NCBI GenBank assembly: GCA_902799285.1
Contig: CADCAA010000003.1
Span: forward strand, 1,373-38,214
Direction of reading: 5' to 3'
Length of the DNA: 36,842 nucleotides
DNA from: an uncultured Pseudomonadota bacterium
GTDB lineage: Bacteria; Pseudomonadota; Alphaproteobacteria; Rs-D84
How positions within the stretch are numbered: the stretch's first letter is position 1; each line of letters opens with the position of its first letter. Made by a program: the position numbers and the translations under genes. The notes beneath the pieces are model-generated. The model was not told the DNA's origin. It ran no database searches and was given only the letters and a program-made list of their open reading frames with translations. Shown piece by piece: positions 19,047 through 26,835 of this stretch.

Positions 19047-19336
19047 CAGGCCGCCAATCTCCGTGGTATTTTTCTCTTAAATAATTGCAATCTTGCGGAC
19101 AAAATTTGCCCCAACTGTGGGTCCACACGTGAATAAACCGCCAATATCATATGAACAACCATCACAGATATCAAAAACAATAAAGGCGGAACCTCGACCC
19201 CCAAAAAAACCAAACATGATACATAAATTGCAATAAAAACAATGAATTGTACAACAAAATTCAGCACAGCCAAAGAATATGGCACGTAAAAGATACGTGG
19301 CGGATTTGCCAAAGCTTTCAATACTTGTTGTTTCAT
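19046..19336 (-). CDS. virB3: VirB3-family inner-membrane protein
   Basis: The 96-residue product has the VirB3/TrbD pattern: a short N-terminus with ANPPRIFYVPYSLAVLN, then two adjacent hydrophobic helices (about 25-45 and 50-68), ending in a basic tail (RLQLFKRKIPRRLAA). VirB3 is a bitopic or polytopic inner-membrane subunit that works with VirB4, and the virB3-virB4 order is canonical. AGGAAAGAG just before the ATG gives a clear ribosome binding site, and a promoter lies at 19357-19386. It is the first gene of the operon. Confidence 0.85.
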   Translation of the reverse strand: MKQQVLKALANPPRIFYVPYSLAVLNFVVQFIVFIAIYVSCLVFLGVEVPPLLFLISVMVVHMILAVYSRVDPQLGQILSARLQLFKRKIPRRLAA

Positions 19337-19646
19337 CTCTTTCCTACTTGTTAATAATTATATCATTTTTCAACATTTTTTAACAAGCATAAAAATAAAT
19401 TTCAAAAAATTGTTAAAAATGTTAAAAACTGATGTTTTTTTCCACAGGTTTTCACCGGGTTATATTTTCAACAATAAACACAAAAAGCCTGTATTTTTGG
19501 CAAAAAATTGTTAAAAAACTGTTAATAAAAAACTAAAAACTTTTTTCAACAATATAAACAGCCCCAACAAAAACAACAAAAATATATATTTATTATTTGA
19601 TTTTTGTTAAAAACCGTTTATAATCAACTGGCAAAAAGGATTTGAT
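19337..19646. promoter_or_regulatory. AT-rich repeat-bearing divergent control region between virB3 and rpmJ
   Basis: This 310-base gap holds no gene that I can see. For virB3 (minus): TTGTTA (19381-19386), 18 bases, TATAAT (19357-19362). For rpmJ (plus): TTGATT (19597-19602), 16 bases, TATAAT (19619-19624). Between them lie several copies of TTGTTAAAAA in both orientations, a TTAA-N7-TTAA pair (19511-19525) matching the CtrA spacing, TTTTCCACA (about 19437-19445, one base off the DnaA box), and two copies of TTTTCAACAATA (about 19465 and 19543). It is a promoter region; any origin or CtrA role is speculative. Confidence 0.5.
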
Positions 19647-19781
19647 ATGAAATTTTTAAGTTCATTAAAGGCTTGGAAAAAACGCGGTGATATTAAACAA
19701 ATTCGTCGTGGTAAACAGGTTATCTTGATTGACCCTAAAAATCCTAAATTAAAGGCTAAACAGGGATTCAAGAAAAAATAA
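19647..19781 (+). CDS. rpmJ: 50S ribosomal protein L36 (zinc-free form)
   Basis: A 44-codon frame begins with ATG at 19647 after AAAGGA and reads MKFLSSLKAWKKRGDIKQ, RRGKQVILIDPKNPKLKAKQG and a basic tail. This matches the alphaproteobacterial/YkgO-type L36 (start MKV.nSLK..K.R, RRRG.VYVI, KARQG), which lacks the zinc-binding cysteines of classic L36. No cysteine is present. It is monocistronic, with its own promoter and terminator. Confidence 0.9.
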   Translation: MKFLSSLKAWKKRGDIKQIRRGKQVILIDPKNPKLKAKQGFKKK

Positions 19782-19806
19782 TGGTTTATTATAAACCAAT
19801 ATTTTC

Positions 19807-19834
19807 AATACTCGTTTTTGCGGGTATTTTTTTT
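19807..19834 (+). terminator. Intrinsic terminator of rpmJ
   Basis: AATACTCG (19807-19814) pairs with CGGGTATT (19821-19828), one T-G wobble, loop TTTTTG, followed by a run of T. It abuts the convergent SufD-like stop. Confidence 0.8.
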
Positions 19835-20525
19835 ATTCATTGAATAAATCAACATTATTTACAAAAGCCTCGCGCAATACATGTTCGATTTCAATATCTG
19901 TTAATCCAGATTCATGTAAATATTCAATCTGTGGCTGACTGTAATGCGCGATATTTGCACTGTGCGCGGCCGATTCCGGTATGGCCGATATTTTTTGAAC
20001 GGGTCGGAATATAATTTTTGCACCTTTATCCGCCATGGCCGAAAAATCTATATCAGACCGGCAATTTTTACAATTTTTATCAATATATGCCACACCGGTT
20101 AAATTTGAATTTGAATTTTTATGTGCAACCAGTCGTGTTTTTATCAAAATTCCGGTATTTTCTGATAAATGATGTGCCGATAAATCAAAATTTACATTTG
20201 AATGATTATCAATAACAAAAAATCCACGAACATCAGACCCCTCACCATAATTTTCAATATTTAACGATATTTCGGCATTATTTTTAACCATAACCCGTGC
20301 CGACAGATAAATTTTCTGATTTTTAACATTTTTATTTATAATTATATCCAAATTATTTTTACCACTTAATTCCCCAACATATATAAAATGAACCGGCAAA
20401 TCATAGTTATTTGAAATAATTGGTGATTCCAATGTGGAAAGTTCGGGACAAAACACCCCATCGCGGAAAACAACAGTTTCCGCAGGAAAAGGTTTTATAT
20501 TGAAATCTTGCCAGATGTATGACAT
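19833..20525 (-). CDS. Truncated SufD-like Fe-S cluster assembly scaffold protein
   Basis: The 230-residue product starts MSYIWQDFNIKPFP and continues as a beta-helix-like series of short strands, ending with PESAAHSANIAHYSQPQIEYL, HESGLTDIEIEHVLREAFV. That end matches the SufB/SufD C-terminus ('HGA..g......YL.SRGl...eA...l..AF') and keeps the His of SufD. Full SufD is over 400 residues; the N-terminal helical domain is missing. No sufB, sufC or sufS is adjacent. The ATG at 20525 is chosen over an upstream in-frame start because an excellent -35/-10 pair lies just upstream and the longer form would run into ychF. It may be a minimal SufD partner for a sufBC encoded elsewhere. Confidence 0.65.
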   Translation of the reverse strand: MSYIWQDFNIKPFPAETVVFRDGVFCPELSTLESPIISNNYDLPVHFIYVGELSGKNNLDIIINKNVKNQKIYLSARVMVKNNAEISLNIENYGEGSDVRGFFVIDNHSNVNFDLSAHHLSENTGILIKTRLVAHKNSNSNLTGVAYIDKNCKNCRSDIDFSAMADKGAKIIFRPVQKISAIPESAAHSANIAHYSQPQIEYLHESGLTDIEIEHVLREAFVNNVDLFNE

Positions 20526-20563
20526 ATTATTACTATTATAAAGGATTTTATTATGGGATTCAA
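20508..20563. promoter_or_regulatory. Overlapping divergent promoters of sufD-like gene and ychF
   Basis: Minus strand: TTGAAT (20558-20563), 17 bases, TATAAT (20535-20540), start point about 20528, only 2-4 bases before the ATG at 20525 (leaderless type). Plus strand: TTGCCA (20508-20513), 17 bases, TACTAT (20531-20536), with AAAGGA before the ychF ATG at 20553. Each -35 lies inside the opposite gene and the two -10 boxes overlap, so the two polymerases would compete. Confidence 0.65.
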
Positions 20564-21632
20564 TTGTGGAATTGTAGGTTTGCCAAATGTAGGAAAATCT
20601 ACCTTGTTTAATGCTTTGACACAAAGTGCCGCGGCCGACGCGCAAAATTACCCTTTTTGCACTATTGAGCCGAACACCGGCCGCGTTGTCGTACCCGATG
20701 AAACATTGTTAAAATTGGCGGCGGTTGATAATTCTGAAAAAATTATACCAACACAACTGGAAATTGTTGATATTGCCGGATTGGTCCGTGGTGCATCTAC
20801 TGGCGAAGGATTGGGAAATAAATTTTTGGGCAATATCTTGGAAACCGACGCGATTATTCACGTTGTCCGTTGTTTTGAAAACGATGATATCGTGCATGTA
20901 AATGGCAAAATTGACCCGATTTCTGATATTGATACAATTGAAACAGAATTGATGCTGGCCGATTTGGAAAGTTTGGAAAAACAAATAAAAAACCTGACCA
21001 AAAAAGCACATGGAAATGATAAAGATGCAATTAAATTATTGGCGGATGCCGAAATTATCCGCACAAATTTAACAAATGGCACGCCTGCGCGTGATGTGAA
21101 TGTGGACGCCAAGCCATTTAATTTACTGACGGCAAAACCTGTAATATACGTATGTAATGTGGACGAAGCAGCGGCCGCAACTGGAAACGAATTTTCAAAA
21201 CGGGTTATTGAAAAATACGGCGAAAAATCACCTGTTTTGATAATTTCATCAAAAATAGAAATGGAAATTGCACAAATTGCGGATATGGCCGAAAGAAAAA
21301 TGTTTTTGGATGACCTGGGGTTAAAACAAAGTGGCCTAGAACAGGTTATTAAAACCGGATATAAAACATTGGGTCTGCAAACATTTTATACGGTGGGACC
21401 AAAAGAAGCGCACGCATGGACTATTAAATCAGGTATGACTGCGCCACAGGCTGCCGGAAAAATTCATACAGATTTTGAACGCGGATTTATTCGTGCTGAA
21501 ATTATAACACCGGACGATTATTTGCAATATGGTGGCGAAGTAAAGGTCAAAGAGGCCGGCAAAATGCGCACGGTCGGTCGTGATTATATAATGCAACCCG
21601 GCGACATTTGCCATTTCTTGTTTAATGTATAA
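20553..21632 (+). CDS. ychF: Obg-family ribosome-associated ATPase/GTPase YchF
   Basis: YchF is a universally conserved P-loop NTPase that binds ribosomes. The 359-residue product has GLPNVGKST (G1, 9-17), the G2 region, DIAGLVRGASTGEGLGNKFL (G3), NVDE in the place of the usual NKxD specificity motif (YchF prefers ATP), and a C-terminal TGS-like domain ending in GDICHFLFNV. The length is typical. It is monocistronic, with its own promoter and a terminator-like repeat after the stop. Confidence 0.96.
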   Translation: MGFNCGIVGLPNVGKSTLFNALTQSAAADAQNYPFCTIEPNTGRVVVPDETLLKLAAVDNSEKIIPTQLEIVDIAGLVRGASTGEGLGNKFLGNILETDAIIHVVRCFENDDIVHVNGKIDPISDIDTIETELMLADLESLEKQIKNLTKKAHGNDKDAIKLLADAEIIRTNLTNGTPARDVNVDAKPFNLLTAKPVIYVCNVDEAAAATGNEFSKRVIEKYGEKSPVLIISSKIEMEIAQIADMAERKMFLDDLGLKQSGLEQVIKTGYKTLGLQTFYTVGPKEAHAWTIKSGMTAPQAAGKIHTDFERGFIRAEIITPDDYLQYGGEVKVKEAGKMRTVGRDYIMQPGDICHFLFNV

Positions 21633-21653
21633 AAAATAAAATTGTTTATAATT

Positions 21654-21702
21654 TACCGGCTTTTTTGATAAAAACACACAAAAACACCGGTATTTTATTT
21701 TT
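21654..21702 (+). terminator. Probable terminator of ychF
   Basis: TACCGG (21654-21659) pairs with CCGGTA (21687-21692) around an A/T-rich loop and is followed by TTTTATTTTTAT. The long loop makes this weaker than the others. Confidence 0.45.
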
Positions 21703-21713
21703 ATACAGTAAAA

Positions 21714-21782
21714 TCGCGACGGAGCGAGTGAAACGAACGCAGACGGACCGGCCTTTTTAATCAAAATGTTAAAAAAAGCCGG
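21714..21782. repeat. GC-rich repeat segment and hairpin between ychF and dnaG
   Basis: TCGCGACGGAGCGAGTGAAACG begins a 36-base GC-rich stretch resembling the one at about 2008 (shared TCGCGACNNAGCG). It is followed by CCGGCCTTTTT ... AAAAAAAGCCGG, an imperfect inverted repeat next to the dnaG stop. I see no coding frame. Confidence 0.4.
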
Positions 21783-21788
21783 GAATTT

Positions 21789-23405
21789 TTATTCCATATA
21801 TAATAATTTTTCTAATTTTTTATTTACTTCATCAATCTTTTTATTTATCTCGGCAATATCATCATTTGTGTAATTTTCGCCGTTTACCATACCCTGCATC
21901 ATTTCACGTCGACGCGCATCCAGAATTTCCAATTGTTTTTTTAATTTTAACGACACAATAAATTTTTCCGCCGATGTTGAATCCCATTTCAAATCCGGCG
22001 CATCATCATCAAATGGTATATTTAACCCACTTAAAAAATCCGCATATTGCGTTGCCAAACTTTCAAAATTATTCACGATATACGTCAATGTATTCTTTGT
22101 CACCGCATCGATTCCGGGCATTTTTATTTTTGGTGCATCCGTTTTTTTCCATGAACGCCATGTCTGAAATTCGCGTTTTTTATATTCCTGTTCAATTTCA
22201 TATTGTAATTTTTTGTCGGTAATTTTTTTAATTTCGGCATCTAAAAACTTTTCCGCCTGGACCCGACCACCGGGTGTTTTGACCAAATAATTTGTATTTA
22301 CAATTTTCCATAAAAAATCAATCAAAGGTATCGCATCATCAATAATTTTCTGCATCGCGCCCGCACCCGCGGTTTTTAATACCTCGTCCGGATCTTTGCC
22401 ACCGGTCACAAACGCAAACCGCACATCGGAATTATCGCGTATAAACGGTAAAACAATTGAACATGCACGTGCGGCCGCCTTTTGCCCCGCCGCATCCCCA
22501 TCGAAACAGAAAATAATATTCCGATTTGATTTGCATAAAATTGCAATATGATCTTCGGTCAATGCGGTCCCCAATGGTGCAACCGTTTCACCAAATCCGT
22601 TGCATTGCATTTGGATTGCATCAATTTGACCTTCGACAACAATACTACGATTTTTTCTGTATATTTCATCACGCGCAAAATTAAATCCAAAAATTGTCAT
22701 CCGTTTATGGAATAATTCCGTATCAGATGTATTTATATACTTTGGCTCACTGCCGTCTAAACTCCGCCCAGAAAAAGCAATAACGCGACCCTTTGGATTA
22801 AAAATTGGAAACATCAATTTATGGCGAAAGAAATCATACAACCCATATTCACCGCGCCGAACCAGTCCCGTCGCCAACAAATTATTTTGCTTTACATCTG
22901 TAAATGTTGATGAAATTAAATTATTTTTTGGTGCATAACCGATACGGTATTTTTTAATCATTTCATCGGTAAAACCGCGTCGACGCACGTATTCCAATGC
23001 TTCCGCGCCGCTATCTGAAAATAAAAATTTTTGAAATGCCGCACATGCGCGTTCACATATATCAAAGTAAGAATTTTCCTGTTCAACACGTGCGGCGGAT
23101 TTCGGCTGAAATTCTGGCAACTTTAATCCGGCCATATCTGCCAATTCACGAATTGCCGCCGGGTATTCTAAATGTTCAGTATTCATAACAAATGAAATAA
23201 TATCACCATGCGCGCCACACCCGAAACAATGGTATAAACCCTTATCCTCGGCCACAGAAAAAGACGGTGTTTTTTCATTGTGAAATGGACAGCATCCCCA
23301 ATAATTTTGACCCTTTTTAACCAAAGGCACACGCCGCCCGACAATATCAACAATTGATAACCTGGCACGCAATTCATCAATAAAATTATTGTCGTATTTT
23401 GCCAA
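21789..23405 (-). CDS. dnaG: DNA primase
   Basis: DnaG makes RNA primers for replication. The 538-residue product has the N-terminal zinc ribbon (Cys39, His42, Cys60, Cys63), then the TOPRIM core with VVEGQIDAI (Glu258), FDGDAAG (Asp302, Asp304) and GGKDPDE. The C-terminal helicase-binding part is short and charged. The start codon is a TTG at 23405 (no ATG fits the conserved FIDELRARLSIVDIVGRR start), 3 bases after the topA stop. It closes the mreC-to-dnaG operon. Many genomes instead pair dnaG with rpoD. Confidence 0.95.
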   Translation of the reverse strand: MAKYDNNFIDELRARLSIVDIVGRRVPLVKKGQNYWGCCPFHNEKTPSFSVAEDKGLYHCFGCGAHGDIISFVMNTEHLEYPAAIRELADMAGLKLPEFQPKSAARVEQENSYFDICERACAAFQKFLFSDSGAEALEYVRRRGFTDEMIKKYRIGYAPKNNLISSTFTDVKQNNLLATGLVRRGEYGLYDFFRHKLMFPIFNPKGRVIAFSGRSLDGSEPKYINTSDTELFHKRMTIFGFNFARDEIYRKNRSIVVEGQIDAIQMQCNGFGETVAPLGTALTEDHIAILCKSNRNIIFCFDGDAAGQKAAARACSIVLPFIRDNSDVRFAFVTGGKDPDEVLKTAGAGAMQKIIDDAIPLIDFLWKIVNTNYLVKTPGGRVQAEKFLDAEIKKITDKKLQYEIEQEYKKREFQTWRSWKKTDAPKIKMPGIDAVTKNTLTYIVNNFESLATQYADFLSGLNIPFDDDAPDLKWDSTSAEKFIVSLKLKKQLEILDARRREMMQGMVNGENYTNDDIAEINKKIDEVNKKLEKLLYME

Positions 23406-23408
23406 TTA

Positions 23409-25682
23409 TTATTTTCCTTTTTTTGCCGGATTCCGTGCGTATAGGGACGGTTTTTTATTGTTTATTAATTCAATTGCTTCATCCAAAGTTGGTTTAGATT
23501 TAACCGAAACATTGACTTTGGCCGATGAAATATATGGACCAAATTTTCCGGTTGCATAGAATAAAATTCTTTGTTTTGTTTTTGGATTTTCACCCAGGTC
23601 TTCGGCCACCCTGCCGGCGGATTTTTTATTTAATAAATCTTTGGCAATATCCAATGTAATCGTATCCGCGGTGTATCCCTTTGCAGACGCATTTTGTTTA
23701 CCATTTGAAACATACGGTCCAAATTTACCACGTGGATAAAAAGTAATGCCTTCATCTAAATCAATTGGTGTATCTGGCTGTTTTTCATTATCAGAATCAT
23801 TTGGTATATCGGCCGCGTCATGCGTTCCAATTTTTAATGTATAATCACAGGTTGGATATTTACTGCACCCAATAAACGGACCATATTTCGAAAGTTTAAT
23901 ACCCAACATTCCACCACATTTTGGACATTTGGTATTACCATCTGGGAATAAATGATGCGCCATAAATTCATTTATAATATCGATAATTTCAGATGTTTTA
24001 ATTCCCCGCGCGGAATCAATAATATTGCTGGTTGGTCCCCAAAACGCATTTAACGCCGCAATTTTATCGGTTTTACCATTTGACACATCGTCCAGGGTAT
24101 CTTCGGTTTTTGCGGTAAAGTTCACATCCACCAATTCAGTAAAATATTTTGATAAATATGCGGTTATGACCCATCCTGCATTTGTCGGATGAAAACGATG
24201 TTGTTTATCTTGTTCGACATAATTTCTGTCGACTATGGTCGACATAATTGTCGCGTATGTTGATGGTCGCCCTATCCCCAGTTCTTCCAATTTTTTAACC
24301 AGTGATGCTTCGGTAAATCGTGCCGGCGGTGTTGTCCAATGTTGTTCAGGAATAAATTCAACAATATCAATTTTATCACCAACATTTAATGGTGGCAATT
24401 TTACAACTTCTTCATCGGCCTCGTCATCTTTGCCTTCGTTATAGACTTTCAAATATCCATCAAAAGTGCATGTTGTTCCAACCGTATGAAATACTGCATC
24501 CGCATCATTTGTTTTAATATCAACAACCACAGAATCAAATTCTGCATTTGCCATTTGACACGCGATTGTTCGCTTCCAAATCAAGTCATATAAACGCTGT
24601 TCGTCCGATGATAAATTTTTCGCGGGCGAATCAAAATGCGTTGGACGAATTGCCTCGTGCGCTTCCTGGGCATTTTTTGATTTAGTCACATAAACATTTG
24701 GTTGTGCTGGCAAAAATTTATCGCCATATGTTTTCGCGATATATTCACGAATATCATTTACCGCATCCACAGATAAATTCGTGGCGTCCGTACGCATATA
24801 TGTAATAAAACCTTGCTCGTACAATTTTTGCGCGGTGGACATAGTGCGCTTTGATGAAAATGATAATTTACGCGCGGCCTCTTGTTGCAATGTACTGGTT
24901 GTAAACGGCGCAAACGCACGACGCGAAGTCTTTTTCCGGTCAATATTTGATACGGTCGCCACAACAACCGGCTGTCCTAAATCAGACAAAATTTTATCAA
25001 TAGTTTCTTTATTTTTTATTGTCTGTTTTTCAATTTTTTCATTTTTATACTTGGACAAATTTGCTTTGAACTTTGCACTTTGCACTTTGCACTCTGATGA
25101 TAACGACCAATATTCTTGTGGTTTGAATGCTTCAATCTCGCGCTCGCGATCAACAACCAATTTAACCGCAACCGATTGCACACGCCCGGCCGATTTACCC
25201 AAATTCCGTCGCCACAACAATGGTGAAACACTAAAACCAATTAAATAATCCAAAGCCCTGCGCACAATATATGCATCAACCAGGTTTGAATCAATCTCGC
25301 GCGGGTCTTTTATTGCGGCCGTCACAGCATTTTTAGTAATTTCGTGAAACGCAACACGATACACTTTTTTGCCGGCCAACGCCCGTTTAGTTTTTAATAT
25401 ATCCAATAAATGCCATGCGATTGCCTCGCCCTCGCGATCAGGGTCCGATGCCAAATACACTGCATCCGCCTGTTTAACCAAATCAACAATCAATTTAATT
25501 TGTTTTTCTTTGCCCGGCATAATTTGCCAATGCATTTTGAAATCATTATCAACATCGACACTGCCATTTTCAGGAACCAAATCACGCACATGTCCGACTG
25601 ATGCAACAACACGCCACCCATTGCCCAGGTATTTTTCAATGGTTTTTGCTTTTGACGGAGATTCCACAATTAATAAATTCAT
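23409..25682 (-). CDS. topA: DNA topoisomerase I
   Basis: TopA relaxes negative supercoils by single-strand passage. The 757-residue product begins with the TOPRIM domain (LLIVESPSKAKTIEKYLG; SDPDREGEAIAWHL), continues with LGKSAGRVQSVA, and has the active-site Tyr295 in GFITYMRTDA. Only one zinc ribbon is left (CPKCGG ... GCSKYPTCDY), followed by two TOPRIM-C-like repeats (GKFGPYVSNGK, GKFGPYISSAK). A heptamer repeat (25064-25096) encodes residues around 198-207 in a variable strand. The ATG is 4 bases after rodA; dnaG begins 3 bases after its stop. Confidence 0.97.
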   Translation of the reverse strand: MNLLIVESPSKAKTIEKYLGNGWRVVASVGHVRDLVPENGSVDVDNDFKMHWQIMPGKEKQIKLIVDLVKQADAVYLASDPDREGEAIAWHLLDILKTKRALAGKKVYRVAFHEITKNAVTAAIKDPREIDSNLVDAYIVRRALDYLIGFSVSPLLWRRNLGKSAGRVQSVAVKLVVDREREIEAFKPQEYWSLSSECKVQSAKFKANLSKYKNEKIEKQTIKNKETIDKILSDLGQPVVVATVSNIDRKKTSRRAFAPFTTSTLQQEAARKLSFSSKRTMSTAQKLYEQGFITYMRTDATNLSVDAVNDIREYIAKTYGDKFLPAQPNVYVTKSKNAQEAHEAIRPTHFDSPAKNLSSDEQRLYDLIWKRTIACQMANAEFDSVVVDIKTNDADAVFHTVGTTCTFDGYLKVYNEGKDDEADEEVVKLPPLNVGDKIDIVEFIPEQHWTTPPARFTEASLVKKLEELGIGRPSTYATIMSTIVDRNYVEQDKQHRFHPTNAGWVITAYLSKYFTELVDVNFTAKTEDTLDDVSNGKTDKIAALNAFWGPTSNIIDSARGIKTSEIIDIINEFMAHHLFPDGNTKCPKCGGMLGIKLSKYGPFIGCSKYPTCDYTLKIGTHDAADIPNDSDNEKQPDTPIDLDEGITFYPRGKFGPYVSNGKQNASAKGYTADTITLDIAKDLLNKKSAGRVAEDLGENPKTKQRILFYATGKFGPYISSAKVNVSVKSKPTLDEAIELINNKKPSLYARNPAKKGK
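25064..25096 (-). repeat. Tandem heptamer repeat (CARAGTN) within topA
   Basis: Minus-strand units are CAGAGTG, CAAAGTG, CAAAGTG, CAAAGTT and a partial CAAAG (4.7 copies). The family is the same as at 3494-3524 but it is read in a different frame, giving ECKVQSAKFK. The frame stays open. Confidence 0.75.
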
Positions 25683-25686
25683 GATT

Positions 25687-26835
25687 TTAACTTCCTTTTG
25701 CAGATAATTGTTGATCTTTATTTATATGCGCATTTTGACACAGTCCGAATCCAAACATCAAGGATAACAGACTGCTGCCACCAAATGACATCAACGGCAA
25801 TGGCACGCCAACGGTTGGCAATAACCCCAGCACCATAGAAATATTTATAAAATAATAAACAAAAAAGTTCAACATAAAACCAAAACACACCAATTGCCCA
25901 AACCTGTTTTTGCATGTTTTTGCGCACCAAAACAGAACCAAAATAATCCAAGTATAAATCAATAACAATACAAATGCCCCGATAAAACCAAACTCTTCAC
26001 CCAGCATGGTAAATATAAAATCAGTCTGTTTTTCCGGCAAAAAAGATTGTTGTGATTGCGTACCCGCCATATAGCCTTTACCAAACACGCCACCCGAACC
26101 AAAGGCAATTTTTGCCTGGTTTATTTGATATCCAGTTCCGCGTGAATCATGGTCTGGGTTTATAAATGTAATAATGCGTTCGCGTTGATAATCATGCATA
26201 CCACCAAACCATACAACCGGTGCCGCCATACATCCCAAAATTGCAACAATAATAAACCACTTTTTTTGCGCACCAACGATATAGAATATACCAAACATAA
26301 TCATCATCAATGATAATGCGGTACCTAAATCAGGTTGTGCCACAATCAACGCAAATGGCACAAAAGTCAATAACAACGGTGCAACATAATTTTTAGCCAT
26401 GGTCAGTTCCACAGAATTCATCCATGCAAAATACCGCGCCAACGCCAACACCAACGCGATTTTGATAAATTCAGACGGTTGAATATTCATAAACCCCAGG
26501 TTCAGCCACCTTTGCGCGCCCATACCAACATCACCAACAAATGTCACCAAAACAATCAATATAAGTGCAATTGCATAAATCAAATACGCAGATTTTAACC
26601 ATGTTTTAATATTTGAAAACGCAACAACAAAAAATACACCAAACCCCAACAATATTTTTAATAACTGGGGCGCGGCATATGGTTGCCAATTACCAGAGCC
26701 TGCCGAAAACAAAACCATCACAGAAATCGCCAACACCGCACACATTGGCAAAAATAATCCCCATAAAAACCGCGACAATTTTTCCGAAATTGTCATCATA
26801 TTTGCATTAGAAACACGTGTTTGATGAATCATCAT
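25687..26835 (-). CDS. rodA: Peptidoglycan glycosyltransferase RodA (SEDS family)
   Basis: RodA polymerises glycan strands in the elongasome together with PBP2. The 382-residue product has about ten hydrophobic helices and SEDS signatures: GAQRWLNLGFMNIQPSEF, the catalytic Asp region VAQPDLGTAL, QINQAKIAFGSGG and PTVGVPLPLMSFGGSS near the end. The start is taken at the ATG at 26835, which overlaps the mrdA stop as ATGA; a longer upstream frame would run far into mrdA without need. A second ATG follows directly. topA begins 4 bases after its stop. Confidence 0.95.
   Translation of the reverse strand: MMIHQTRVSNANMMTISEKLSRFLWGLFLPMCAVLAISVMVLFSAGSGNWQPYAAPQLLKILLGFGVFFVVAFSNIKTWLKSAYLIYAIALILIVLVTFVGDVGMGAQRWLNLGFMNIQPSEFIKIALVLALARYFAWMNSVELTMAKNYVAPLLLTFVPFALIVAQPDLGTALSLMMIMFGIFYIVGAQKKWFIIVAILGCMAAPVVWFGGMHDYQRERIITFINPDHDSRGTGYQINQAKIAFGSGGVFGKGYMAGTQSQQSFLPEKQTDFIFTMLGEEFGFIGAFVLLLIYTWIILVLFWCAKTCKNRFGQLVCFGFMLNFFVYYFINISMVLGLLPTVGVPLPLMSFGGSSLLSLMFGFGLCQNAHINKDQQLSAKGS

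Noticed and set aside
19337-19646. Firm oriC call
   Set aside because: There is only one near-match DnaA box, no strand switch of genes, and no genome-wide skew available; kept as a low-certainty observation.
20526-20645. Upstream extension of the SufD-like gene by 40 codons
   Set aside because: It would overlap the ychF start, place the promoter inside the gene and add residues that do not resemble the family.
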